From positions 2,170,001 to 2,234,000 of the forward strand of contig NZ_FOJB01000001.1 in assembly GCF_900109955.1 (NCBI RefSeq): a DNA stretch of 64,000 nucleotides, written 5' to 3'. This document shows, piece after piece, positions 51,093 through 60,739 of the stretch. The stretch's first letter is position 1. Each line of letters begins with the position of its first letter. A program made the translations under genes and the position numbers. A model generated the notes under the pieces. The model had not been told where the DNA came from and did not search any database. It saw only the letters and a program-made list of their open reading frames with translations. This stretch comes from Aliiroseovarius sediminilitoris (GTDB lineage Bacteria; Pseudomonadota; Alphaproteobacteria; Rhodobacterales; Rhodobacteraceae).

Positions 51093-51749
51093 TCAAGCAA
51101 CGCCCCACCAACGCAGCGTTTGTGCGCAGTGATGGTCAATAGCCTGCAACGCGCGCTCGATATCTCTGTTGTGCATGGCATCTATGATTGCCAGATGTTC
51201 GTCCATCGCCGAAACGATACGATCCTGAAGAAACGGGCGCACATTCTGGATGATCGCGATGCGCATTCGGTTGGCATCATAAGCGGCCACCAGTTGAGAG
51301 TTTTCCAGCCCTCCGGCTAGATAATTATGCAGTGACAGATCGACAGCGATGGCCTTTGGCGGAAGCTCCGGCCCTGCATCGGCCTGTGCGGCCTTGCGCA
51401 TCGCGTCGTGTTGCTGGCGCAGGGCGTTCAAACCCGACAAGGCGTTGCGCGATATCCGTCGCCGTGCGCCCTCCTGGTCCAGCACCATACGGAAATCGAG
51501 ACACTCGCGAATGGTGTCGGGAAGGGCTTCCATCACCTGCACACCGCGCTTTGGAAATGTGGCGACCAGACCTTGCGAACTGGCCTGCTTCACGGCCTCA
51601 CGCACCGCTGCAATCGGAAAGTCCAGCAGGGCAACCAGTTGCGAGATGGAAATGAACTGACCACCGCGCAGCTTGCCGGTTCGCAACGCGGACCACAATT
51701 CTTCCTGCGCCTTATCGGCCAGAAGTTGAACGTCGCGTGATTGGGTCAC
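51093..51749 (-). CDS. GntR-family transcriptional regulator (FCD type)
   Basis: 218 residues: winged helix at about 10-75 (GGQFISISQLVALLDFPIAAVREAVKQASSQGLVATFPKRG) and an FCD ligand domain with metal-binding Asp and His residues (DLSLHNYL, DEHLAIIDAMHNRD, DHHCAQTL). The start is GTG with GGGGAAG upstream. Divergent from the NCS1 permease gene, which it probably controls; its 3' end converges on the redox operon. Confidence 0.87.
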   Translation of the reverse strand: MTQSRDVQLLADKAQEELWSALRTGKLRGGQFISISQLVALLDFPIAAVREAVKQASSQGLVATFPKRGVQVMEALPDTIRECLDFRMVLDQEGARRRISRNALSGLNALRQQHDAMRKAAQADAGPELPPKAIAVDLSLHNYLAGGLENSQLVAAYDANRMRIAIIQNVRPFLQDRIVSAMDEHLAIIDAMHNRDIERALQAIDHHCAQTLRWWGVA

Positions 51750-51819
51750 GGCTTCCCCGCTTTCTGCATTCTCAATTAAAACCTCAAAGTGCTACGTGAT
51801 TTTCTTGATAGCTGCAAAC

Positions 51820-51830
51820 TAGAATATCTA
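51820..51830. promoter_or_regulatory. Candidate operator between the GntR and NCS1 genes
   Basis: TAGA-ata-TCTA, a small palindrome in a strongly A+T-rich intergenic stretch, lies between the divergent starts. Position and base composition fit an operator or promoter, but the motif is short and unproven. Confidence 0.3.
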
Positions 51831-51916
51831 CTAAAATGTTAGTTGCAAGTTCAATTTTCAAGATGTTCAGCAGAACGTCAAACTGCCGCCCACTGGGCGG
51901 TCGCAGGGAGGAAAGC

Positions 51917-53359
51917 ATGGCTTCTATCGAAGAAACACACGTCGTCCACGGCGGCACGATGGATCCGGAGGGCAACACACTTAACCCGGTCGGTGCCGAC
52001 GAAAAAACCTGGGGATGGTTCGCCATTTTCAACATTTGGGCCAATGACGTTCAATCGCTGTTTGGATATTCGCTGGTTGCGTCGCTGTTTATTTCATACG
52101 GTGTAGGAGGTTGGACGGCCTTTGCGGCGCTGATCGCCGCCGGACTGTTTGTCATGTGGATGGTCAATCTGTCCGGCGCTGCCGGTGAAAAATACGGCAT
52201 CCCCTATCCAGTCCTTGCCCGCGCCAGTCTGGGCACACAGGGCGCAAAACTTCCAGCAATTCTCCGCGCAACGGTCGCGGTGTTCTGGTACGGGGTTCAG
52301 GTCTATTTCGCCTCGACCGCCGTGGCTCTTTTGATCCGCTCGATCACCGGGGCAAGCGGAGGGGCGGAAATCCTTGGCCTGACTGGCATTGACTGGTTTT
52401 CATTCATAATCGTTTGGGCGTTTCACATTGTGATCTTCTGGCGTGGCATGAACTGGGTCGAAACATTCCTGAATATCGCTGGCCCGTTTGTCTACATCGT
52501 GATGATCGGTCTGGTGATCGTCCTTTGGCAACGGTCCGACGGTCAGCTTCTGTCCGCTACAGCGACGATCTTCGCCAACCCCGAAGGCACGTTCTGGACC
52601 GAGCTTAAAGGGTTCGTTGCCATTGTTGGAACAATGGTGGCCTATTTTGCCGCCGTGATGATCAACTTCAGCGATTTCTCGCGCTATGCCAAAGACAAGC
52701 GGACCATGGTTCTGGGCAACCTTGCGGGATTGCCGTTCAACATGATCCTGTTCTCGGCGCTTGCATTGTTGACCACAGGCGGTGCCGCCGTTGTCTTCGG
52801 TGAAGAAATCATCAATCCAACCGAGATTGTCGAACGGACCGACAGCGTGCTTTTGGGCGTTATCGCCGCGATCACATTCTTCGCGGCAACCGTCGGCATC
52901 AATCTTGTGGCCAACTTTATTCCCGCCGTTAACGGCATCGCCAACCTGTCACCCGAGAAGATCAGCTTCCGCAAGGCAGGCTTGATCACATCGCTTTTCG
53001 CGCTGGTGATTGGCGGGTTCTGGAACAGCTTCATCAGCCAGTTCGGGATCAGCGGCTTCGTCAACACTTTGGGAGCCGTTCTTGCGCCGATCTTCGGGAT
53101 CATGATCGTCGACTACTATCTGCACCGCAAAGAGGTTCTGAGAGAAGACGACCTGTATAACATGGGCGAAGGCATCTATCACTACAACAATGGCTGGAAC
53201 AGTGCGGCAGTCAAAGCGTTCGGCATCGCAGCCATCTTCTCGGTCGCGACGGTCTGGGTGCCGTGGTTCGCGATCTTGTCCGGCTTCAACTGGGTGGTTG
53301 GCGCGATCCTGGGCGGCGTCATCTACAACGTAATGGCGAAGGATAACGTGACGGTCTGA
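51917..53359 (+). CDS. NCS1 nucleobase:cation symporter-family permease
   Basis: 480 residues and about twelve membrane helices. Family marks: WGWFAIFNIWANDVQSLFGYS in helix 1, GIPYPVLARASLG, MINFSDFSRYA and GIMIVDYYLHRKE. NCS1 carriers import hydantoins, allantoin, uracil, cytosine or related compounds; the exact substrate cannot be set, and no catabolic genes are adjacent. The ATG at 51917 has AGGGAGGAAAG directly upstream. A strong terminator follows. Confidence 0.9.
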   Translation: MASIEETHVVHGGTMDPEGNTLNPVGADEKTWGWFAIFNIWANDVQSLFGYSLVASLFISYGVGGWTAFAALIAAGLFVMWMVNLSGAAGEKYGIPYPVLARASLGTQGAKLPAILRATVAVFWYGVQVYFASTAVALLIRSITGASGGAEILGLTGIDWFSFIIVWAFHIVIFWRGMNWVETFLNIAGPFVYIVMIGLVIVLWQRSDGQLLSATATIFANPEGTFWTELKGFVAIVGTMVAYFAAVMINFSDFSRYAKDKRTMVLGNLAGLPFNMILFSALALLTTGGAAVVFGEEIINPTEIVERTDSVLLGVIAAITFFAATVGINLVANFIPAVNGIANLSPEKISFRKAGLITSLFALVIGGFWNSFISQFGISGFVNTLGAVLAPIFGIMIVDYYLHRKEVLREDDLYNMGEGIYHYNNGWNSAAVKAFGIAAIFSVATVWVPWFAILSGFNWVVGAILGGVIYNVMAKDNVTV

Positions 53360-53373
53360 CAGTCGGAAATGTG

Positions 53374-53407
53374 AAGGTTGGTGAGGCTTGTGGCTCACCA
53401 ACCTTTC
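53374..53407 (+). terminator. Terminator of the NCS1 permease gene
   Basis: A perfect 12-bp stem AAGGTTGGTGAG/CTCACCAACCTT with an 8-base loop, 14 bases after the stop, followed by a short T-run. Confidence 0.7.
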
Positions 53408-53473
53408 GTGCCTTCCGATGCACCTCACGCTACCTACACAAAGGATCTGACCGGCATCACGCCCAGTCAGACA

Positions 53474-53695
53474 TCAAAACAGCCGACGGGTCAGCTTGCG
53501 AGATTGACGGGCACGTTTTGCCATATCCTTGGCCTGACCGGCCTGATTGTCCGCGCGGGCGCGTTCTTCGTCGGTCATCTGGTCACGCGCCTTGCCCCGA
53601 CGGGATGCAAGGTCGATCCCGACATCGACGCCCTTGTTGACCAAACGGCGTGTCACCTGTCGGACGATCATGTTGATGATTTGATTGACGTTCAT
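53474..53695 (-). CDS. Small basic protein downstream of scpB
   Basis: 73 residues: a helical N-terminal half (NVNQIINMIVRQVTRRLVNKG) and a highly charged C-terminal half rich in Arg, Lys, Asp (ARDQMTDEERARADNQAG). AGGAGA lies 6 bases before the ATG at 53695. Function unknown; the pattern is of a small conserved protein co-transcribed with scpAB. It is 84 bases after scpB on the same strand. Confidence 0.65.
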   Translation of the reverse strand: MNVNQIINMIVRQVTRRLVNKGVDVGIDLASRRGKARDQMTDEERARADNQAGQAKDMAKRARQSRKLTRRLF

Positions 53696-53779
53696 GTCAC
53701 TTCTCCTGCCCATTGCGCGGATATTAACCGCAAACTCAGGCAATTTCACGGCGAACCGCAAACCTGATGCGGGTTTGCA

Positions 53780-54466
53780 TCAATCTTCGAACAGTTCAGA
53801 CTGACCTTCGGGGCTTTCGTCTTCGTCCTCGGTTTCTGGGCCTGGCATCGCACCGGGGGGCGGACGGCTTTCCAAAAGCCCGGCCGAGCGCAGTTCTTTC
53901 AGACCCGGCAGATCGCGGGCGCTTTCCAGCCCGAAATGGTCCAGGAACCCGGACGTTACAACAAATGTCACCGGGCGACCCGGAGTCATCCTGCGGCGGC
54001 CGAACCGGATCCACTCCATCTCGATCAGTTGGTCGATGGTGCCACGGCTGACGGATACACCCCGGATTTCCTCGATCTCGGCGCGGGTGACGGGCTGGTG
54101 ATAGGCGATGATCGCCAGCGTTTCGATCGCGGCGCGCGACAGTTTGCGGGTTTCGACCGTTTCCTTCTGCATCAGATAGCCAAGGTCCGGCGCGGTACGG
54201 ATTGCCCAGGCATCGCCCACCTTGACCACGGACACGCCGCGCCCCTCGTATCGCTTACGAAGGTAAACCAAAGCCTCGGCCGCATCCGATCCGTGCGGCA
54301 TCCGCGCCTCAAGCTCTTTCACCGTGACCGGCTCGGCCGAGGCGAACAGAATGGCCTCAACCATGCGTTCCTGTTCGCCCATCGGCGGGGCTTCGAACAG
54401 ACTGTCATTGGCCGTATCCAAGCGGCCTTCGGTCGTGGCATCGTTAGGCGTTACATCAGCCGTCAT
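53780..54466 (-). CDS. scpB: Segregation and condensation protein B
   Basis: 228 residues, kleisin-interacting subunit of the SMC-ScpAB condensin. Winged-helix blocks VEAILFASAEPVTVKELEARMP and LSRAAIETLAIIAYHQPVTRAEIEEIRGVS are diagnostic. The acidic tail ends ELFED. The ATG at 54466 lies 11 bases inside the end of scpA, giving translational coupling. Confidence 0.95.
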   Translation of the reverse strand: MTADVTPNDATTEGRLDTANDSLFEAPPMGEQERMVEAILFASAEPVTVKELEARMPHGSDAAEALVYLRKRYEGRGVSVVKVGDAWAIRTAPDLGYLMQKETVETRKLSRAAIETLAIIAYHQPVTRAEIEEIRGVSVSRGTIDQLIEMEWIRFGRRRMTPGRPVTFVVTSGFLDHFGLESARDLPGLKELRSAGLLESRPPPGAMPGPETEDEDESPEGQSELFED

Positions 54467-55250
54467 TCGGTTTCCTGCGGATTTGAATGGGGGCGAACAC
54501 GTCGCCTTGTCGAAGTTCAACCGCACCACGTTTGGCCAGTTCCAGTGTAGCCGCGAAATTTGCAGCGGTGGCCGACCGGCGGCGGACGGGATCGGTTTCC
54601 CAACCTTCAGGCAGGTACGAGGTCAAATCGGTCCAGTCGCCTGCAAAACCGATCAGGCCGCGCATGCGGTCCAGCGCCTGCTCCATCGTCATCACCGCGT
54701 CACGGTCCATGACAAAGGGGCGAAATTCGTCCTTGGTGCGGATGCGGGCATAGCCCTGCATCAGGTCCAGAAGGTTCGCCGTATAGGTTACACGACGCAC
54801 GCGTGCAACGTCTTCGGGAATGCCCCGCGCAAAGAAATCACGCCCCAACTGGTCACGCGCCATCAGCTTGGCGGCCACATCGCGCATTCCCTGCAAGCGC
54901 TCAAGCTGAAAGGCAAGGTGGGCGGCCAGTTCTTCGCCAGATGGGCCATCTTCAGTCGGATCAGGCGGTAACAGCAAACGGGATTTAAGAAACGCCAACC
55001 ATGCGGCCATCACCAGATAATCCGCCGCAAGTTCAATGCGCAGATGACGTGCTTTCTCGACAAAGCCCAAATATTGCTCGGCCAATTCCAGAACCGAGAT
55101 TTTGCGAAGATCGACTTTCTGCGTGCGGCTCAGGGTCAATAGCAGGTCAAGCGGTCCCTCGAACCCCTCGACATCCACGATCAGCGCCTCGGCCGCCAAC
55201 CGCGCCGAGACCGACATCGCGTCGCTTTCAAATTCCTCAGTCTCGCTCAT
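54456..55250 (-). CDS. scpA: Segregation and condensation protein A
   Basis: 264 residues, kleisin subunit linking the SMC heads; VDVEGFEGPLDLLLTLSRTQKVDLRKISV is the N-terminal signature and the C-terminal half carries the winged helix that binds SMC. Its start overlaps the nagZ stop by 14 bases. Essential partner of scpB in chromosome segregation. Confidence 0.95.
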   Translation of the reverse strand: MSETEEFESDAMSVSARLAAEALIVDVEGFEGPLDLLLTLSRTQKVDLRKISVLELAEQYLGFVEKARHLRIELAADYLVMAAWLAFLKSRLLLPPDPTEDGPSGEELAAHLAFQLERLQGMRDVAAKLMARDQLGRDFFARGIPEDVARVRRVTYTANLLDLMQGYARIRTKDEFRPFVMDRDAVMTMEQALDRMRGLIGFAGDWTDLTSYLPEGWETDPVRRRSATAANFAATLELAKRGAVELRQGDVFAPIQIRRKPNDG

Positions 55251-56268
55251 CCGCAGCCCGTTCAGACCCCTGACCTGTCATCAGGCTCTGAAACTCTGCG
55301 TCAAGCGCGGAAATGTCAACAGGATCGGGGGTGCGCCGCCAGTCCAGCGCGGCATTGGCGCGGTTCAATGCCTGCCCCGTCAGTTCCCCGACGGCCTCAG
55401 CGACCTCTTCCATCCGCTCCAACACACCGTTGCAGTGCAGAACCATGTCGCACCCGGCCTGAAGCGATCTGCGCGCCCGAAGCGAGAGCGGCCCGGACAA
55501 CGCTTCCATTGACAGATCGTCCGTCATCAGAAGCCCCTCAAACCCGATCTGATCCCGGATCAGCCTGATGACCTTCGGACTTTGTGTCGCGGGGTTATCC
55601 GCGTCGATATCTTCGTAAACCACATGCGCCGTCATACCGATCGGCAGACCCGCCAATGGCTCGAACGCCATGAAGTCGGTGCGGCTCAATTCCTTGGCCT
55701 TGGTCTTGACGCGCGGCAGTTCCTGGTGACTGTCTAGATTGGCACGCCCCTGACCGGGGATGTGTTTGACAACGGGCAAGATGCCGCCTTCCAGAAGCGC
55801 CTGTGCCACCATGCCCGCGCGTTCAGCGACGCGCACCACATCTTCGCCATAACAGCGATTGCGCAGGATCGGGTGCGTATCGGCATTTGCAATATCGGCC
55901 ACCGGGGCGCAGTTGCCATCGATTCCAACCGCAAGAAGCTCGTCCGCGATCAAGCGATAGCGAATGTAGAGCGTGCGCAGCGCATTGCCCTTGTTAAATT
56001 TCACCTGATCAAGCGCGGGCAGCCACTCGCGCCAGTAAGGCCCGGTCATCCGGGCCACGCGCCCGCCTTCCTGATCTATGAAAACAGGCACATCGCGCCC
56101 GACTGCGCCGCGAAGATCCGCAGTCAGCGCTCGGATCTGATCAGGGCTTTCAATGTTACGGGCGAACAGGATGAAGCCCCAAGGCTGGGCGCGCTCGTAG
56201 AAATCACGCTCGGATAGCGAAAGCCGCGGCCCATTACATCCGAAGATATACGCGCCCGGGCTTTGCAT
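55237..56268 (-). CDS. nagZ: Beta-N-acetylhexosaminidase, GH3 (NagZ)
   Basis: 343 residues, cytosolic enzyme releasing GlcNAc from anhydro-muropeptides in cell-wall recycling. The GH3 motif reads KHIPGQGRANLDSH: the usual second His (PGHG) is Gln, while the DSH acid/base loop is intact. Catalytic Asp is in LLMTDDLSMEAL. It overlaps scpA and is one base from the SPOR gene, so all belong to one operon. Confidence 0.9.
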   Translation of the reverse strand: MQSPGAYIFGCNGPRLSLSERDFYERAQPWGFILFARNIESPDQIRALTADLRGAVGRDVPVFIDQEGGRVARMTGPYWREWLPALDQVKFNKGNALRTLYIRYRLIADELLAVGIDGNCAPVADIANADTHPILRNRCYGEDVVRVAERAGMVAQALLEGGILPVVKHIPGQGRANLDSHQELPRVKTKAKELSRTDFMAFEPLAGLPIGMTAHVVYEDIDADNPATQSPKVIRLIRDQIGFEGLLMTDDLSMEALSGPLSLRARRSLQAGCDMVLHCNGVLERMEEVAEAVGELTGQALNRANAALDWRRTPDPVDISALDAEFQSLMTGQGSERAADERD

Positions 56269-56269
56269 A

Positions 56270-57481
56270 TCAGCGGTTCACAACCGGGATACAGGCGGCT
56301 TTCGAGGCCATCAGAACCGAACAGAACCGGCGCGCATCGGCGAGATCCTCGAACCCAACAGCGCGCAGGCGATAGAACGTCTTTCCGCCAGACTGGGCTT
56401 TTTGGACGACACGCGACTTGCCCGCGAAGTAATCTTCAAACCGAGAGCTCAGCCTGTCCCATTCGGAGCGTGCAACCTGGTCGCTGTCGAAAGCGCCAAG
56501 CTGAACCAATCGTGTGCCGGCCGCGAGCTGGTCTGGAGCCACTTCCGTTGCGACCACCGCGGGTGCAACCGGAGTGGCTGCGACGCGCGTTGTCAGGTCA
56601 GCCGGCCGATTTGACGGGCGCGGCGACTGGCTCACACCCGGAACCGAGGCGGGGATGATCTTCACAGCAACGACCTCGGTCAGGTCTTCGGCAGTGTCAG
56701 AAAGCGACGCCAACGTCGTTTCGTCCGCCGCATCGTCTGACAGCGTTTCGACATCGGCGGCAATCCGTTCGGCTATGGCAAGTGCCGCTGCAACGGGGTC
56801 TACCGGCGCAGGGTCTGCGTCCGGCAAGATTGCGGCGGCTTCATGCAGCGGCAAATCCGTTCCTGGCGCCGTCTCGGCGCGGGTCGCAACGTCGGACATC
56901 ATATCCTCGTCCGCCAGATCTTCAGGCGCGGGGGCCAATACCAGCCGGTCAGCGGGGGCGGCGGCCTGACCTTCTGATTGTACGTCATTCACGGCAAAGC
57001 CCTGATGGTCGGCAGCTTCGCCGCCGGGGTTGTCCGGCTGCACGCGCATTGGCCCTTCCAGCGCGCGCACCACTGGGATGCCCGTGACATCCCGCACCGC
57101 CAGCTTGTATCCCCAAACGCCCAGCCCCACGATCAGGGCCAGCGACAGGGCTGCGCCTGCATAGTTGAATGCAGTGCCGAACCTACCGGGCGCAGAAGGT
57201 GCGGCGGCGGACAGTGTTTCGTCGTCGGCCATGTCTGCCATCGGGGCATCATAATCACCATACTGGCCATGTTGGCTGACGCTCTGCGGGTGTGAGGGAT
57301 ACCCTTGGTGAAGATGCTGTGATCGCGGCCCGCCATGCGTCGGATGCACATATTGCGGCAAGGCTTGATGTGTGGGCGCCACCAAAGGCGGCTCTGCCCG
57401 ATGTGGGGACGCATAGCCCTGATCATATTGATTGTTAAACGTCGCCTGACGGGTCCCGGGACCCCAATTCGCTTCTGCCAT
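56270..57481 (-). CDS. SPOR-domain membrane protein
   Basis: 403 residues: a Gln/His/Pro-rich cytosolic N-terminus (1-100), one membrane helix at about 108-128 (AGAALSLALIVGLGVWGYKLAV), a long acidic Ala/Asp-rich periplasmic linker, and a C-terminal SPOR domain from about 325 (RLVQLGAFDSDQVARSEWDRLSSRF), which binds denuded septal peptidoglycan. Probably a cell-division protein. Sits between argS and nagZ as in related genomes. Confidence 0.85.
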   Translation of the reverse strand: MAEANWGPGTRQATFNNQYDQGYASPHRAEPPLVAPTHQALPQYVHPTHGGPRSQHLHQGYPSHPQSVSQHGQYGDYDAPMADMADDETLSAAAPSAPGRFGTAFNYAGAALSLALIVGLGVWGYKLAVRDVTGIPVVRALEGPMRVQPDNPGGEAADHQGFAVNDVQSEGQAAAPADRLVLAPAPEDLADEDMMSDVATRAETAPGTDLPLHEAAAILPDADPAPVDPVAAALAIAERIAADVETLSDDAADETTLASLSDTAEDLTEVVAVKIIPASVPGVSQSPRPSNRPADLTTRVAATPVAPAVVATEVAPDQLAAGTRLVQLGAFDSDQVARSEWDRLSSRFEDYFAGKSRVVQKAQSGGKTFYRLRAVGFEDLADARRFCSVLMASKAACIPVVNR

Positions 57482-57584
57482 ATTGCCTCACTCCGGATGC
57501 GAACGCGCCGGCCATTCTTGGCTCTTCCTGCGTCCCGTTCCGGTTACTGCGTCAACCTCTCTCCACGCCAGGCAGCACTTGTGA

Positions 57585-59306
57585 TCAGCGCATTTCCTCG
57601 GCAGGAGTGACACCCAAAATACCCAAGCCTGACGAAATGACAACGGCTACCGCACGCGGCAGGGCGATTTTCGCCGCTGATGATGCGTTATTACCATCCT
57701 GGAGGAAGCGCAGTTCGGGCTTGTCATTGCCACGGTTCCACAAGGCGTGGAAATCCGACGCCAGTTCATAAAGATAGAACGCAATCCGGTGCGGCTCATG
57801 CGTGCGCGCCGCAATCTCTATCAGTCGCGGCCATTCGGCCAACTTCCGGGCCACGGCAAACTCGGCCTCATCCTCGATCCTGGGCGTGCCGGTCAGGACG
57901 ATCCCCTGATCGTCTGCCTTGCGCAGAACCGACCGCACGCGTGCGTGGGCATATTGCACATAGAACACGGGGTTGTCGCGGCTTTGCTCCAACACCTTGT
58001 CGAAATCGAAATCCAACGGCGCGTCGTTCTTGCGCGTCAGCATGACGAACCGGGTCACGTCCGACCCGACTTGTTCGACCACATCGCGCAAGGTGACAAA
58101 AGTGCCTGCCCGTTTCGACATTTTGAACGGCGCGCCATTCTTGTACAGTTTCACAAGCTGGGTCAGCTTCACATCCAGCGGCACACGTCCATCCGACAAC
58201 GCCGACACGGCTGCCTTCATCCGCTTCACATAGCCACCATGATCCGCGCCAAACACGTCGATCAGCGCGTCAAAGCCGCGTTCGATCTTGTCGAAATGAT
58301 AAGCGATGTCAGGCGCAAAATAGGTCCAGCTGCCATCCGATTTCTTCACCGGACGATCCACATCGTCACCGTGATCGGTGGATTTGAACAAGGTCTGCTC
58401 GCGCGGTTCCCAATCTTCGGGCTTTTTGCCCTTGGGCGGCTCCAGCACGCCTTCATAGATCAGACCCTTGTCTTTCAACGCCGCCAAGGCCTCTTCGATG
58501 CGGCCCGTGCCATACAGCGATTTTTCCGAGAAGAAGACATCCATCTTCACCCCCAGCATCGCCAGATCCTCGCGGATCAGGTCCAGCATCTTCTCGGTGG
58601 CAAACTTGCGAATCTCGGCCAGCCAATACTGCTCGCCCTTTCCGACGAACGCATCGCCAACCTGATCTTTCAGTGCCTGCCCTACCGGCACCAGATAGTC
58701 ACCCGGATAAGTGCCATCCGCGAACGCCACCTCCTGCCCGTGGGCCTCCAGATAGCGCAGATAGACCGAGCGCGCCAACACATCGACCTGTGCGCCGCCG
58801 TCGTTGATGTAATACTCCCGCGTCACGTCATGACCGGCATATTCCAGAAGACTTGCCAACGCGTCGCCAAAGACCGCACCGCGTGTGTGACCCACATGCA
58901 AAGGACCTGTCGGGTTTGCCGACACATATTCCACATTGACCTTCTGGCCTGCCCCCATGGACGACCGACCATAGCCCGCATTGCCCAGAACACCCTCGAC
59001 CAAACCGGCCCAAACCGCCGCATTCAGCCGCAGGTTCAAAAACCCCGGCCCCGCCACTTCGGCCACGTCGATGCGGTCATCAGTGGTCAGCTTGCCCGCC
59101 AAAGCCTCTGCAATATCGCGCGGTTTCATCCCCGCTGGCTTTGCCAGGACCATAGCCGCATTGGTCGCCATATCGCCATGGGCCGCATCACGCGGCGGCT
59201 CGACCGTCACGTTGTCAAAGCTCAGACGTTCGGGCAGCGCGCCCTCGGCCACCATCGCATTCAGCGCATCGATCACAAGGCTGCGAATATCGGCAAACAG
59301 GTTCAT
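57585..59306 (-). CDS. argS: Arginyl-tRNA synthetase
   Basis: 573 residues, class I synthetase charging tRNA-Arg. The HIGH-like HVGH motif lies in [20 protein letters not shown] and the KMSK-like motif is MSKRAGT, with an N-terminal Add-1 domain and the C-terminal DALR anticodon-binding helices ([23 protein letters not shown]). Starts about 160 bases after dgt on the same strand. Confidence 0.96.
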   Translation of the reverse strand: MNLFADIRSLVIDALNAMVAEGALPERLSFDNVTVEPPRDAAHGDMATNAAMVLAKPAGMKPRDIAEALAGKLTTDDRIDVAEVAGPGFLNLRLNAAVWAGLVEGVLGNAGYGRSSMGAGQKVNVEYVSANPTGPLHVGHTRGAVFGDALASLLEYAGHDVTREYYINDGGAQVDVLARSVYLRYLEAHGQEVAFADGTYPGDYLVPVGQALKDQVGDAFVGKGEQYWLAEIRKFATEKMLDLIREDLAMLGVKMDVFFSEKSLYGTGRIEEALAALKDKGLIYEGVLEPPKGKKPEDWEPREQTLFKSTDHGDDVDRPVKKSDGSWTYFAPDIAYHFDKIERGFDALIDVFGADHGGYVKRMKAAVSALSDGRVPLDVKLTQLVKLYKNGAPFKMSKRAGTFVTLRDVVEQVGSDVTRFVMLTRKNDAPLDFDFDKVLEQSRDNPVFYVQYAHARVRSVLRKADDQGIVLTGTPRIEDEAEFAVARKLAEWPRLIEIAARTHEPHRIAFYLYELASDFHALWNRGNDKPELRFLQDGNNASSAAKIALPRAVAVVISSGLGILGVTPAEEMR

Positions 59307-59407
59307 GTCTATGGTCCCTTTCTCTCAGCCGCACTCCTAGCACCCCGGCCTCAAAGGTCAAGCGACGCAGGCAACTGAACACAGGCAACAGAACACAGAC
59401 GCGCCCG

Positions 59408-59468
59408 CTTCTTCTGGCTAAAAATATCCCGGGGGTGAGGGACACGGTCCCGAGGGGGCAGCGCCCCC
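59408..59468 (-). repeat. 61-base double-hairpin repeat, copy B (3' of dgt)
   Basis: Same element as 9771-9831, on the same strand relative to the gene it follows. Minus-strand order: stem GGGGGC-gct-GCCCCC starting at the last base of the dgt stop codon, stem GGGAC-cgt-GTCCC, CACCCCC, GGGATATTTTTAG, CCAGAAGAAG. In the second stem two base pairs differ from copy A on both sides, keeping pairing. It lies between dgt and argS, so it would act inside that transcript. Confidence 0.75.
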
Positions 59469-60610
59469 TAATCATCCAACCCAAACCGCTTGTGTTCCTG
59501 CAAGGCAAAACGGTCCGTCATTCCGGCGATATAATCCGCCACCAAACGCGCCAGTCGGCGGTCGCTGGTGGCCGCCTCAATCTCGACTCGCCATTCGCCA
59601 GGCAGGTCGGACGGAACAGCGCGATAATGGGCAAACAGGTCTTCCACGACCCGTGTGACACGCGCGCGCATCGTCACAACCGACGGAGCACGATACATGC
59701 GGGTGAACAGGAATTCCCGGATCACCTTCAGATCCGACCAAAGTGCGGGCGAGAACCGGATCACCGCGTGATCCAGCGCGCGGATGTCCTCGACCGATTG
59801 CGGGGCGGCCTCGGCCAACACCGCCTGCGAGGTGGTCAAAACATCTTCCACCATCACGCCGAACACCCGGCGCAACGCCTCATGTCGGCGGCGGCCTGCA
59901 TCCAGACCGGGATAAAGCGCGTCGACCTCGGCTATTGCCGGCCCGATGATTGGCAAAGCCGCGATCTCGTCCAGGGTGAACAGACCCGCGCGCAGCCCAT
60001 CATGCAGGTCATGGTTGTTATAGGCGATGTCGTCGGCCAGCGCGGCGGCTTGTGCCTCGGCCCCCGCATGGGTGTGCAGTTCCAGATCGTGACGGGTGTT
60101 ATACTCCGCCAGCGCAGGTGGCAGTTCTCCTGTCACAGGTCCGTTATGTTTCGCAATTCCTTCAAGGGTTTCCCAGGTCAGGTTCAACCCGTCCCATTCG
60201 GCATAGTGGCGTTCCAGCGAGGTCACGATCTTTAACGCCTGCGCGTTGTGGTCAAAGCCGCCAAAGGGCTTCATCATCGCGTCCAGCGCATCCTCGCCCG
60301 TGTGACCAAACGGCGTGTGCCCCAGATCATGGGCCAGCGCCACCGCTTCGGTCAGGTGACTGTTCAACCCCAGCGCGCCCGCGATGGTGCGTGCCACCTG
60401 TGCCACCTCGATCGAGTGGGTCAGCCGCGTGCGGAAGTAATCGCCCTCATGCTCCACGAACACCTGAGTCTTGTGCTTCAGTCTGCGAAAAGCCGAGCTG
60501 TGGATGATCCGGTCGCGATCGCGCTGAAACGGTTCGCGAAAGGCGCTTTCGCCTTCGTCATAAAGCCGCCCCCGGCTGCCACCGGGATGGGTTGCATAAA
60601 TGGCGAGCAT
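59468..60610 (-). CDS. dgt: Deoxyguanosinetriphosphate triphosphohydrolase-like protein
   Basis: 380 residues of the HD hydrolase family that removes triphosphate from dNTPs. The HD metal site is visible: HSIEVAQVAR, then AHDLGHTPFGHTGEDALD. N-terminal FQRDRDRIIHSSAFRRLKHKTQVF is typical of the dGTPase-like group. Substrate range uncertain. First gene of the dgt-argS-SPOR-nagZ-scpAB block; divergent from the A-type carrier gene. Confidence 0.9.
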   Translation of the reverse strand: MLAIYATHPGGSRGRLYDEGESAFREPFQRDRDRIIHSSAFRRLKHKTQVFVEHEGDYFRTRLTHSIEVAQVARTIAGALGLNSHLTEAVALAHDLGHTPFGHTGEDALDAMMKPFGGFDHNAQALKIVTSLERHYAEWDGLNLTWETLEGIAKHNGPVTGELPPALAEYNTRHDLELHTHAGAEAQAAALADDIAYNNHDLHDGLRAGLFTLDEIAALPIIGPAIAEVDALYPGLDAGRRRHEALRRVFGVMVEDVLTTSQAVLAEAAPQSVEDIRALDHAVIRFSPALWSDLKVIREFLFTRMYRAPSVVTMRARVTRVVEDLFAHYRAVPSDLPGEWRVEIEAATSDRRLARLVADYIAGMTDRFALQEHKRFGLDD

Positions 60611-60739
60611 ACGGCCCCCTTCCGCCTGTCAACGTCGGCGCGCAGGGATGTCCCGTCCCGTCTCCGCCGTCCGGACGTCTTGTCGCGCCCGCATGGCATC
60701 CCTATATTCCCTTTGGCGTGAACATGAAATGGATTTCCA

